This document shows positions 33,864-44,966 of a DNA stretch of 64,000 nucleotides, one piece after another. The notes below the pieces were generated by a model. That model saw nothing but the letters and a program-made list of their open reading frames with translations. It had not been told where the DNA came from and made no database searches. The translations under genes and the position numbers were made by a program. The stretch spans positions 66,226,501 to 66,290,500 of the forward strand of contig CP142455.1 of assembly GCA_038049695.1 (NCBI GenBank). The letters run 5' to 3'. The DNA is from Cinnamomum chago (lineage: Eukaryota > Streptophyta > Magnoliopsida > Laurales > Lauraceae). Within the stretch, counting starts at the first letter, position 1, and each line of letters begins with the position of its first letter.

Positions 33864-36368
33864 TCAAATCCGTGCGATTTCAACAGATTTCTGGAGAGCT
33901 TGAAGCAGACTTCTCATGATCCTTGGTTCCCCTGGAGGTGGCTGGTCTTTCATAGTTCCATTCCTTACTGCTCGGAACGTAGGACTCGAATCTTTGGTTG
34001 CTGGAAAAACTAGGCAATCTATATATACACAGACTTCGGTCTTCGCATCTTCAATAGTTACAAAGCCCAATCTTGCTCCTCCTTTTATTCTGTCTACCTA
34101 TTCAATTTATAATAGAATAATTTATTAGACTAATTTTATTGAAACATTTTTTTTGTAGGGTAATTTGCTCATACGACTAACAAGTTAGTGCTCTGATAAC
34201 AATGTTCAGAGGGTTGTTTCGCTCATAGTACATTGTGTCAGTCTTTTTCCATTTGTGCAGCTCAAATGAGCATGTCTTTTCATGTGGTAAGTCTGTGGTT
34301 TATCTGGTTGCTGCTACCATAGATAGTCCATGATGGAGGGACAAACCACACCAAGTAGGCAAAGCTAGTTTGCTCATCCATCGTCTTCACAAAAAAAATC
34401 GATAATAGAACATGATTTGTGGTCAAAATGTGTACTTTAGTTTAGGGCTGGATTCTTTGGATAAGTGTTATTTCTTTTATTCTATTGTTGGCCATTGCTA
34501 GTGGTGTAAGTTTATCAGATTGGCAGTTTGGTTTCACCAACTGTATATATAACAATGTGTATGCAGATGTGAGTCGCAGTGAACCAAAATACTGTGGCGA
34601 GCATGAGCTACAGTAATTGATCAATGTGGGTTAACCAACTTGCCAAAAAAAAAAACTGCTACTTGGGGTTTCATTTCACTTGAGATCGACTCTGCTACTC
34701 TATCCATGATGGTCTGCACTTGGCTACTTTGAGCGATGATCCATGGTATCCAACAGCTGGGCGCTATATTGGATAAGCAAGATCATACTAGTATCGCATC
34801 TGTTGGACTTCTCTGTGCTCACTTGACTACAATCAAACATGAAACTCAAAAAACAAAACTGATCAAGCAGCAGTGTTGAAGAGCAAAGCAGAGACAGGTG
34901 GTATTGTCCCATCATTATTCAGTATTATTATATATAATCAGAGCCCTCTGATGGACGACCTGGATTGTTTTCCATGCAGCCAGTGACTGCATCATGGATG
35001 AACCAATATTGAAAACATTGATCCGGGGCGAAAGAATCTTAAAATCCGGAGGCATATGATGATAATAGTGTCATAAAAACAAACCTTCAAAGGCACTGGA
35101 AGAGGCAAATTGGCTCCTTGGCATAGACTATTGGCCCACTGTCATAAACCAGGAAAAATATGTTTAAGATTCCAGAATGTATGCAAATAATGAAAATCAA
35201 GCTAAAATGATCTGGACCCTGAATTTTTCTACACTTTTTTTTTTTGTCTTTGGATAACTAATGTGGAATTTAATTGAAAACGGAATGGCTATACAAAAGT
35301 GAAAACCGTTTAATCAAGGAGGACAACAATTTTAAGGAAAGAACACTAAATTATAAAGACACAACATTACAAAGGCTTGGAAACTCCATATTCCGCCAAG
35401 CAGTTTGACTTTTAATTCCATTCTCTTGAGATGTGCATAAATCAAACACACAATGAGGAACTCAACCTCTTAACCTTCTTAATGATTGGTTCCACACTCC
35501 ATTCCCATGGCGATCCGCTTTGTCCACATCTAATGACATTCAAATAATCCGCTTCCTCTAGCAGGGAAGTTATTCATTTTTAGAATATTCTGGTCCTTTT
35601 TTTATTTTATTTTTTTTGTATTATTCACCTCTATCTGAATTGACATTGCCAAATGGTCCCAAGAAACCTAAGTGCAGTGCGTCTTTATCATTTCTTATTA
35701 TTCTCTAAATATCAGTCTTACCATGAGAGCTTCTAACTATTAATATTGTAACTGCCCAGAATTGGCGAGGACTGATAAATTTATGAATGAACTGAATAAT
35801 GTGAATTTTGGTGGGTATCCCATGTAGAGCAGTACTTGTGAAACCAATCATTCTCTCCAATGCATCCTGTCTTCAATGAACTACATCTAGAAATTGCACA
35901 CTAGAATGAGGAAGTGGAACAATTGGGGATAGCAAAAAGAACCATAAAATCTGCTATCTTGGATGATTACATGGTCTATCTTCAAGTACCATTGCCATTG
36001 CATTAGTCTTGTCATCATCACACAATTACAACATGCCAATAAATTATAAACGGCAGAAAGAGAAGTACCTGAAACAGCAAGGTCTCAAATCTATCCACGT
36101 CGGTATCCGGCGGCAGCTTCATAGTACCTAGAGGGACCCCACCACCATCGATATCAGCTTCTATGACGCCGTCACTTTGCGAGGAGGCCCGGTTAGGCGC
36201 GATTGATAGAATCCGACCGCTAGAAGTTGTGCTCAATTTAGTGCAATGTACACACTTGTGTGTCCTAAATACCTGTGAATTGAAGTTCAAAGGAGGTGAA
36301 GAAGAGGAGGAGAATGGCACGTGCAAGGCAGCACATGAGGAATGGAGGAGTTGCTTTGCAGCAGCCAT
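33864..36368 (-). CDS. Putative plastid-targeted protein of unknown function, three exons
   Basis: Three minus-strand exons join in frame: exon 1 36368-36069 (100 codons), exon 2 35138-35085 (18 codons), exon 3 34097-33864 (77 codons plus stop). The product is 195 aa. Each junction has canonical sites: CAG|GTACTT with TATGACAG|TGG, and GAAG|GTTTG with GAATAG|GTAGAC. All introns are in phase 0. Residues 1-60 are rich in Ser, Thr, Ala and basic residues with almost no acidic ones, as in a chloroplast transit peptide. The mature part contains GTMKLPPDTDVDRFETLLFQ, exon 2 WANSLCQGANLPLPVPLK, then GGARLGFVTIEDAKTEV, VYIDCLVFPATKDS and PGEPRIMRSLLQALQKSVE. I remember similar uncharacterised plant plastid proteins but cannot assign a function. 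The start has a good context (GCCATGGC). No damage is seen. Confidence 0.85.
34098..35084 (-). other. Intron 2 of the plastid-protein gene
   Basis: A 987-bp GT-AG intron, AT-rich, with no element or nested gene recognised. The acceptor reads TTGAATAG. Confidence 0.8.
35139..36068 (-). other. Intron 1 of the plastid-protein gene
   Basis: A 930-bp GT-AG intron with T-rich tracts (35229-35247 and 35600-35620). No coding content or element was recognised. Confidence 0.8.
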
Positions 36369-37319
36369 GGCTACTGGCTTGTTAGGAGAACTGGGAGAAG
36401 TATTTATTTGAAGTTTTGATGATACACTTTGGTTGGATAGGCTTTTGGATAGCCTAGCTTAGGACCACATCCTCACATTGTTGCTTGGTTGGGCTCGGTG
36501 GGCTGGTTTTGCAGCAAGACTGACTTGAATCGGGTATAAAACTGGTTACTTCTTTTTTCTCAATACCGTTCCAAAAAAAAAAAAAAGGTATTTGATGAGT
36601 TTTGTAGTGACTCGGTTTGATTCGGTCATGAGTCGATTGATTCAGCCAAGGCTAGGCAGACTCATCCAAGACTCGGTTCAAATTTCAAAGAAAATTGTTA
36701 AAAAGTTACTCCTAATTTAACCTTTAGTTGGTTATATGTCCACATTTCTCCACTTTTTAATACTTGGTTATCTCTGAGTTGATTTTGCATTAATAGCTTT
36801 CTTGGCCTCCTTGGGTACCCAGCTGACTCTGTCTATAAGCTTTCAAAGGCCCGTAGGACTGCAACATGAGATGGAACGGGCTTGAGCCTATATGTACTCA
36901 TGGCTCACATGAAAAGCGAATCAGATTGGACTTGTTTGGGCTTGGGCTCATTTTTAGGCCTGCATTTTTTAACCTTGAGTAGGATAGGTCAGCCCATGGG
37001 TACCCGAAGAGGAACCCAAAATAAATATATCCAAAGGGTTGATATGGAGATGCAACTTTTCCTTGCATCATTTAAATATGCAAGGATGCAAGTGAAAGGA
37101 TCCGCGAATATAAAAATATCCAAAAGACCCAAATTGTGAAAACAAGGTATGGATCAATATTTCGAAACTTCTTTAATCAGTGTTTGCTTTAATCCATATG
37201 TATTACGGGGGTCATCTGCAATCCTTGTCACAGTCAACACCATGAGATTTGGGGGGCGAACTTGTTGATGGGCTGCTTGCCTCTTTAACATATCAAATTT
37301 AACTATGGGTATAGGCCTT

Positions 37320-37355
<36 letters not shown>

Positions 37356-38964
37356 AGTTCTAAGACTCGTCTATTCCCATAATGACTGTAGTTTTTTGCA
37401 CTTTCTTTTTTTTTTTTTGAAAAGTTATAAAATCAAACAAAGGTTTTGAGCCATCATTTTTTATATTCCAAAGAATATCAAAAAAAATAATATTTTTGAA
37501 AAAAAAAAAAAAACTTGGAGAATTCATACAATGCTTGCAATTATCTATCTACTCCTACCAACAATCATCCATCCATTTAACGATTAAATCTAGTATGAAG
37601 AAATTTATAATAGACATTAAAAAATTCAAAAAATGAATTTAAATTCTTTAAATGCAGGTCATTTAAATACAACATCATTTAAACTATAAAGTGTAAATGA
37701 AACGAGGTGGAAAGAAACTAAAGTATAGTCCTAAATTTAGGCTAATCAATGACATCACACAAATCCAAATCTCCAAAAGTCATCTATGCTCTCCTCAAGA
37801 TCCTCATCCAAAACAATCTTGTAGCTCCCGAATCCTCAAGCGACTAACCCATCACTCTTCCATGGGCAACACAAATGAACTTCTGAAGCAAATGCATCAA
37901 CCTACACTGAGTCATTCATATTGATGCGCGTCTTTGGTCCGTCCATGCCTGTTGATGCAGGGAACCATTCCAAGCCTACAAAATTATTAGGAACACCTTA
38001 TGTTAGTATTTCATCAATCCAAATATTTATTTAATTTTAGGAGAGTAGAATGATTGCTCCCCTGTCAAAGCTCTCGTGTAAGGAGTAGAATGATGGATCG
38101 CGATCTTCAAAACACCCATACCCATGCTGCTGACACATCCTCCAAAATTATGATTAAAGACCTCATGAAAATAACAACTTCAAAACTTGCTCACAAATAT
38201 GAAATTGACATTTCAAGACATTATGATCCAATAAAAAAAACTAAATGAATAATATCATTTCAACAGAATCATTATCTAGATCTCTTTGTGCAATGGAACT
38301 GTCAGCCATATAAAGTCTATTAATGGTATTCTACAAAATGAAAGATAAATAAAAAGCATAAATACATTAAAGCAAACATTTAATAGTGTTTGATAGAAAT
38401 GTTCCTAACGAAAAATTCAACTTAAAAAAATTCATAAAAATTCAGAGTCTCCTCTTACGAGGGGGCATTTCATTTTTATTTTATACATTCTATTAGGTAC
38501 CTATACATAAATAAACACTTCGTATAAATACCTCGTTGCCCCTCCAAACTACAAATGGATTTCATACACAACCATAGCACTTCAACAAGTTAACTTCAGA
38601 CATGCAAAACATTAAGGAATGAAACATTAAAGTCATATATATCCATCCTCCATGAATCTTTTATACAACATATTCAATGACATAAAATGCATTTAAATGA
38701 AAAAGTTCTCACTTGGCCTGAAGCCAATCCTTCCTGTTAAGAGTAGAGCTATATAACGACATAAAATGCATTTAAATAAAAAAAAGTTCTCACTTGACCT
38801 GAAGCCAATCCTTCCTGGTATGAGTAGAGCTATATATGACGTGAAAGTGAAACCTTATGAAATATTTGCACTTACCAACTCTTCCGCTACTATAGCCTAT
38901 CTCTTTCTTCTGGAAGAGTGAGGATGAACCTATATGGACCTAGAAGTCATGCACATCAATCTAG
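36369..38964. other. Intergenic sequence with homopolymer tracts
   Basis: The first few hundred bases should hold the promoter of the plastid-protein gene: an AT-rich TATA-like stretch (minus strand AAATAAATAC) lies about 35 bp upstream of its ATG. Long A or T runs occur near 36578, 37326-37355 and 37497-37514. No gene is supported in the rest. Confidence 0.5.
38679..38836. repeat. 79-bp tandem duplication
   Basis: Two adjacent copies start at 38679 and 38758 with GACATAAAATGCATTTAAAT and end in GAGTAGAGCTATATA. They differ at several positions and by an A-run length, so the duplication is not recent. Confidence 0.9.
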
Positions 38965-39315
38965 AATTTTGGACCAACTTCACAAATCTCTCCAAATCCT
39001 CTTGCCGAAGATATGGGGGGACATCATGGTGGAAGGATGACTTTCAGTCTTTTCACGTGGCTTTCAATTTCTTCAATACCCACTGGTTGTGAGATCCCAG
39101 AACCGCGTTAGAGAATATGTTTCAAAAGTAAAGTCATGCATGTATAACATCAAATTATTATGTTTAATTAAAAGTGACAAATGCATAAGCACTCGCGCTG
39201 ACGATCTGCCAGACTTGCTCCTTCAATGCATCTGGCACGTCTTTGTAGTTGGAAGATGTAGGTAACACAATTGTCTTTGCAAGCTGCCCTAATAATGTGC
39301 ACAACTTCAATGGAT
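38965..39315 (-). pseudogene. Plant transposase-like (Ptta/En/Spm-type) gene relic, downstream exons
   Basis: From 39315 downward the minus strand reads PLKLCTLLGQLAKTIVLPTS then NYKDVPDALKEQVWQIV. A likely intron follows, with acceptor near 39073 (ACAACCAG), and a second exon reads WVLKKLKAT, stop, KD, stop, KSSFHHDVPPYLRQEDLERF. The GQ-GPN...LG...DW-VP--LK--VW pattern is that of plant Ptta/En/Spm-type transposase-derived proteins. Two stops in the second exon and loss of the rest show it is dead. Its upstream exon continues at 44919-44966, beyond a copia insertion. Confidence 0.6.
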
Positions 39316-39878
39316 TGTTGGATGAATGGTGGTCTTCAGATTTGACGATCTTCAAAAATAACTGTACAGAAATATTGCTTCAAGTCGCGTTACAGCATCG
39401 CTTTCCTAAAGACAATATTTGGCCCCACCAGATGGTGTGCTCTGGGTTGACAACAAATTTGCCTTCATGATACAATGAAGCCTGATCTAAAGATCAGTCT
39501 ACCGGCGTCTGCACAAACAACTGTAGATCAGAATACCCTTAATATCATCAAGAGAACCAAGATAACTGTTAATCAAATCTGCAAGAAATGATTAACTGGG
39601 ACAAGAAAGCAAAAACTTGCTTTGGATTATATAGGCCTGGATGTACCTGATCTAAAGGGTCATGACCCTTGGTCGCATCTGATCAGGTCTGACCGTTGGA
39701 TTGTCGATCTATGGCGTGGATCTAGCCCACACCGAAGAGTCACCATGGCTGGACACGCCTGATCATGATCGGGTACAAACTCCCACCAATTTCTAGCTTC
39801 CCAAAGAAACAAGGAAGGTTTTGAAAATCCTAAAACTAACTCAAAATTATTTCCGTTGTTTTTGAAAATTCCCCACCA
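39316..39878 (-). repeat. 3' LTR of element IV
   Basis: This 563-bp copy aligns end to end with 44354-44918. Its first bases on the minus strand are TGGTGGGG, a substitution from TGTTGGGG in the other copy. Confidence 0.9.
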
Positions 39879-40437
39879 TTTTCAAACTACAGGATGGCGA
39901 TTCTTGGTTCACTTGGCAGCCTTATGCATACGTGAAGGTATCTTTCGATTTGAACCAATCACTTAGCGAAGACACGTCAAAGTTAGTCAAGATGGCATAG
40001 TAGACTTGTCTTTGAACTAGCAATCTTATGCGACTCACCGGATATGTCTCGCGCACAGTACATGTTACCTCAAGTATTCAAATAAGCCGACAAGTGGATT
40101 GGCCTTATGTCTATATCTTGTTTCATGAGCGCTCTAGAGCCAAGCCCTTGGACTCATAGAAAGCGGCACCACTTCCTACACTCATATAGGTAAGCTTACT
40201 GAGAGTACTCCTGTAACTACAATACCCTAACAACCACCGTTGTAAGCCTATTAAGAGTTAACTAACTCAACCTCTTCTTTTTCACATTACAGGTACCAAG
40301 CACTTTAACCTTGGGATGAATAAAATGAATAACAATTTAAGTGCTTGCTATCACAACGTATGGTGTACTTGGGCTCATTGAACTCAAGGTCTTAATGTTT
40401 CAAGCGTTGAGTCGAGTTTCCACCAAGAGTGATTATG

Positions 40438-43400
40438 CTAAGTGGGCTTAAGACCCATCCCCCTTGATGTTTTCCACACCAAATCCCTTGCAAGTCCCTT
40501 TGTTAAAGGGCCAGCCAAGTTTTCACTTGATTTTACATAATCAATAGTAATCACACTATCCGTGATTAGCTGTCTGACACAACTATGTCTCGGTCCTATA
40601 TGCCTGGACTTCCCATTATACACTTGACTATAGGCCCTAGATAGAGTTGCCTCACTATCACAATGCAAAGATATAGGTGACATAGGCTTTGGCCAAAGCC
40701 TAATCTCCAACAATGGATTTCTGAGCCACTCTGCCTCTTTGCTACAAGAAGCCAATGCTACAAACTCAGCTGCCATAGTTGAGTTTGTTATGCACGTCTG
40801 CTTCTTAGATCCCCAGGAGATAGCTCCTCCTCCAAGTGTAAAAATCCAACCACTCGCAGACGAGTGATCCTCACGATCAGTAATCCAACTGGCATCCATG
40901 AATCCTTCCAGCACCGTTGGATAGCCACCATAGACTATTCCATAGTCCATAGTTTTCCTCAAGTATCTCAATACCCAATTGATAGCATGCCAATGCACAC
41001 TATTGGGACTACTAGTATACCTACTAGGTTTCCCGACTGCAAATGCAATATCTGGTCTAGTGCATGTCATGGCATACATTAAGCTACCAATCACTCTTGA
41101 GTATTCCAATTGATCAATAGCTCTTCCAGTATTAGGATACAACTTCAAATTTGAATTCAAAGGTGTAAACATGGGTGCACTATTAAATTGATTAAATTTC
41201 TTAAGAATTTTATCAATATAGTGCGACTGGGTAAGAACCAATTTGTTATATTCTCTTTTAATTCTAATACTCAAAATAACATTAGCTATGCCCATGTCTA
41301 TCATGCTAAAACTAGTTGACAAGAAAGTTTTGGTACTGTCAGTGACTTCATTGTCAGTTCCAAAAATAAGCATGTCATCTACATAGAGACATATAATTAC
41401 AACTCTATTGCTAGTAAACTTACTGTACACACACTTGTCTGATTCATGTATCCTAAAACCATTTGACACTATTACCTTGTCAAACTTTTCATGCCACTGT
41501 TTTGGAGCTTGTTTCAGTCCATAAAGCGGCTTGATAAGCTTACACACCTTGTGTTCTTGACCCTTCACAACAAACCCTTCCGGTTGCTGCATGTAGATCT
41601 CTTCATCTAACTCTTCATTTAGGAAAGCGATCTTAACATCCATTTGATGGATCTGAAGCTTATAAATTGAAGGTAAGGCAATCAGTACTCTAATAGTAGC
41701 AGTTCTTGCGACTGAGCATATGTATCGAAATAATCAATACCCTCCTGTTGATTAAAGCCCTTAGCAACCAACCTTGCTTTGAATTTGTCAATTGTGCCAT
41801 CAGCTTTCATTTTCCTTTTGAAAATCCACTTACAACCAATTGGTTTGGATCCAAGTGGCAAATCGACAAGTATCCAGGTGTTGTTTCCCATTATAGAATC
41901 CATCTCGTCACTAATTGCTTCTTTCCAGAAAGCAATGTCCTGGGACTTCATAGTCTCCTCAAGAGTCAATGGATCTGATTTCACATTTAAAGAAATCATC
42001 GTTTGCTTAAGGTGAACATCCCTTGTTCCTTCTACAAGATAAACAATGAAGTCTGGACCAAAAGACTTTTCAGTCCTGGCCCTCTTACTCGTCCTTGGTT
42101 CAATAGGCTCATTAGGTTCATCTGGTTCACTTTGCTCCTTAGAGACCAAAGGAGTTGACTCGGTTTCTAAATTAGAGTATGACCTTGGAATGGTCGTGAA
42201 CCGGTTTTCATAAAATAATGCATCACGAGATTCAATGATAGTATTTATAAAATAATGCATCACGAGATTCAATGATAGTATTTACTTTTACTGAACCATT
42301 GAGCTCTATTACCAGAAACCTGTAGGCCTTACTATGCATAGCATAGCCAAGGAATATGCATTCAATTCCTCTTTCACCTAATTTCTTCCTTTTAGGTTCA
42401 GGCAATCTGACAATTGCTCTACAGCCCTAACTCAAGTTAGGTTTCTTATTCTTCCAGAGTTCATAAGGAGTAATTTTCTTTCCTTTTATAGGGATTCTAT
42501 TAAGGATGTGACAGGCAGTAAGCAAGGCTTCACCCCAATAACCATAACTCAAATTTGCATAAGATAGCATAGCATTAATCATTTCAGTTAATGTCCTATT
42601 CTTTCTTTTAGCAACTCCATTTTGTTGTGTTGTATAGGGTGCAGACTTTTCATGAATAATACCAACATTTTCACAATATTCTGGAAAATGGTATTCACCG
42701 CCTCTATCAGACCTGAGTCTCTTTATTTTAACATTACATTGATTTTCTACTTCTGATCTAAAAACTTTAAATTTATCAAGAACCTCATCTTTAGAATGCA
42801 AAAGATAAATATGACAAAACTTAGAAAAATCATCAATCAATGTTACAAAATATTTCTTACCTCCTCTTGTGGGGTTACTATGCAAATCACATACATCACT
42901 ATGCACAAGTTCAAGCAAAGAAGTAGATCTATTTACTTTAGGAAATGACACACGAGTTATTTTTGTTTGCATACAAATTTTACATTTTTTAATCATGTCA
43001 ATGTAATACTTAGGAATTAAATCTAAATTAACCATATCATTCATTTTCCTAGTATTAATATGTCCTAAACGTGCATGCCATAAAGAAAGAGAATCAACAA
43101 TATAAGCAAAAACAGATGTATTATTATTAATATTGAATTTGAACATGCCCTGATACAAATAGCCCTTCCCAACAAAAATCCCACCCTTAGACAGTACAAA
43201 CTTGTTCGACTCAAAGACTAACTTGAAAATATGCTTATTAAGCAGGCTTCTAGATACAAGATTTTTCCTGACATCAGGAACATGATACACATCACTGAGA
43301 GTTAAGACTTTTCCAGAAGTAAACATCAAATCCACAGCTTCTTTACCCATGACAGCAGCAGTTGAAGAGTTCCCCATGTAGAGAACTGTTCCATCACTCA

Positions 43401-43566
43401 CTTGTTCATAAGTGGTGAAAAGGTTTTTGTCGTTGCAGACATGTCTTGTTGCTCCTGAGTCAATCCACCAGTCACCAGCATCTTCGAGCATATTCACCTC
43501 GGATACAACAGCCACAAACTTGTTCTTGGCATTTGATGCTTCTGGCTTCTTCTTGTATAGCGGCAT
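40438..43566 (-). pseudogene. Element IV pol: protease, integrase, RT, RNase H
   Basis: From 43566 downward: protease WWIDSGATRHVC (active-site DSG intact); the GAG-pre-integrase region LWHARLGHINTRK; integrase LVHSDVCD, FVTLIDDFSKF, LRSDRGGEY and TTQQNGVAKRKNR. A frame break follows at about 42427, and a 37-bp tandem duplication at 42211-42284 shifts the frame again. RT resumes with KPIGCKWIFKRKMKADG and KARLVAKGFNQQEGIDY, breaks near 41690, and continues MDVKIAFLNEELDEEIYMQQ, PLYGLKQAPKQW and CLYVDDMLIFG. RNase H has GFMDASW and TNSTMAAEFVALAS and ends with ENLAGPLTKGL. Individually these are long open stretches. Confidence 0.9.
42211..42284. repeat. 37-bp perfect tandem duplication in element IV pol
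   Basis: Units begin at 42211 and 42248 with TAAAATAATGCATCACGAGA and are identical. Because 37 is not a multiple of three, the duplication breaks the frame in the integrase-RT linker. Its perfection against 8 percent LTR divergence suggests it arose well after insertion. Confidence 0.95.
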
Positions 43567-44332
43567 TCATTCTTGAAATGCCCAGGCTTACCACAATGCC
43601 AGCAAGAGCCTTTCGGCTTCTTAGAGTCTTTGTCAGGTTGGGGGTTGCGCTTATGCTTCCATTTGTTGGACTTCTTGCCATCCTCCACCATGTGGACCTT
43701 GGAAGTTTCAGCCACTTGGTGATCATTACTCTCAAGAAGCCTTGACTCTTCCTCCACTCGGAGATGTTGAACCAATTCCTCTAAAGTAAGATCCTCCATG
43801 TGTTTCAGGCTCTTCTTAAAATCCTTCCAAGAAGGTTGCAATTTTCTATTATAGATGAAACTACAATAGATTCATCCAAATTCATATCCTTCTATTGAAA
43901 CTGACTGAGGATATGTTGTATCTCATGCAATTGTTCCATGATGGGTTTATTATCTACCATATTAAAACGCATGAAATTACTGACAAGAAATTTCTTTCTT
44001 GTAGCATCTTCAGTAAGATACTTAGTCTGCAATATATTCCAAAGTTGCTTCACAATTTCCATGTTCTGGTAGACATCGAACAGTGACTCTGACAGCGCAT
44101 TCAGAATGTGCCCCCTACAGATGTAGTCGTCATTTTCCCACTTGGTTCTGGTACGAATCTGCTCCACCGTCTCATCTTCTTGTTCATCCGGATATGGGGT
44201 AGTCAACACATAGACCACTTTGAGAGTGGTGAGCAAGAAATGCATCTTCTTCTGCCAGCGTCTAAAGTTTCCTCCATCAAATCGGTCCAGCTTCATAAAA
44301 TCTTGAGTCATTTTCTTAATAGACATTCCCAT
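43494..44332 (-). pseudogene. Element IV gag
   Basis: The start at 44332 (MGMSIKKMTQDFMKLDRFDG) is only 21 bp from the 5' LTR. Copia gag motifs follow: NFRRWQKKMHFLLTTLKV, ALSESLFDVYQNM and LWNILQTKYLTEDATRKKF. A frameshift near 43880 separates this from the second half: TLEELVQHLRVEEES and the zinc knuckle CWHCGKPGHFKNEC (CX2CX4HX4C). Confidence 0.9.
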
Positions 44333-44353
44333 TATGAAATATTGTCTTTAGAT

Positions 44354-44918
44354 TGTTGGAGAAACGGTGGTCTTCGGATTTGACGATCTTCAAAAATAAC
44401 TATACAGAAATATTGTTTCAAGTCGCGTTACAGCGTCGCTTTCCTAAATACAATATTTGCCCCCACCAGATGGTGTGCTCCGGGTTAACAACAAATTTGC
44501 ATCCAGGATACAATGAAGCCTGATCTAAAGATCACTCTACCGGCGTCTGCACAAACGACTGTAGAGCAGAATACCCTTGATATCATCAAGAGAACTAAGA
44601 TAACTGTTAATCAAATCTGTAGGAAATGATTAACTGGGACAAGAAAGCAGAAACTTGCTTTGGATTATATAGGCCTGGATGTACCTGATCTGAAGGGTCA
44701 TGACCCTTGGACGCATCCTATCAGGTCTGACCGTTGGATCGTCGATCTATGGCGCGGATCTGCTCAACACCAAAGACTCACCATGACTGGACACGCCTGA
44801 TCACAATCGGGTACAAACTCCCACCAATTTCTAGCTTCACAGAGAAAACAAGGAAGGTTTTGAAAATCCTAAAACTAAACCCAAAATTAGTTCCATTGTT
44901 TTTGAAAAATCCCCAACA
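44354..44918 (-). repeat. 5' LTR of element IV
   Basis: This 565-bp copy begins TGTTGGGGATTTTTC on the minus strand and ends CTCCAACA. It abuts the TGGAT duplication on its outer side. Confidence 0.92.
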
Positions 44919-44966
44919 TGGATTAGGTCCTATAGTTTGGCCAAAAATTGATGGGGTTAAGGTGAC
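44919..44966 (-). pseudogene. Transposase-like gene relic, upstream exon part
   Basis: On the minus strand an exon begins after acceptor TTTGCAACAG at 44966 and reads VTLTPSIFGQTIGPNP. It joins in frame with 39315 downward once the copia element and one TGGAT are removed. The exon is short but carries the GQ-GPN signature. The preceding exon could not be identified. Confidence 0.6.

Larger units (their letters stand above)
39316..44918 (-). mobile_element. Ty1/copia element IV with 5-bp target duplication TGGAT
   Basis: The 5603-bp minus-strand element has LTRs at 39316-39878 and 44354-44918 that end TGTTGG...CCAACA, and a perfect TGGAT duplication at 39311-39315 and 44919-44923. The LTRs differ at about 45 of 563 positions by hand count, about 8 percent, the oldest intact pair in the window. 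Gag, protease, integrase, RT and RNase H are in copia order but broken. No tRNA-iMet primer site is visible next to the 5' LTR. Confidence 0.95.

Noticed and set aside
34442-34915. Two small minus-strand frames in intron 2 of the plastid-protein gene
   Set aside because: They lie within a well-supported intron and show no domain.
40864-42015. Plus-strand frames of 72-90 codons
   Set aside because: Antisense to the copia IV RT and linker region.
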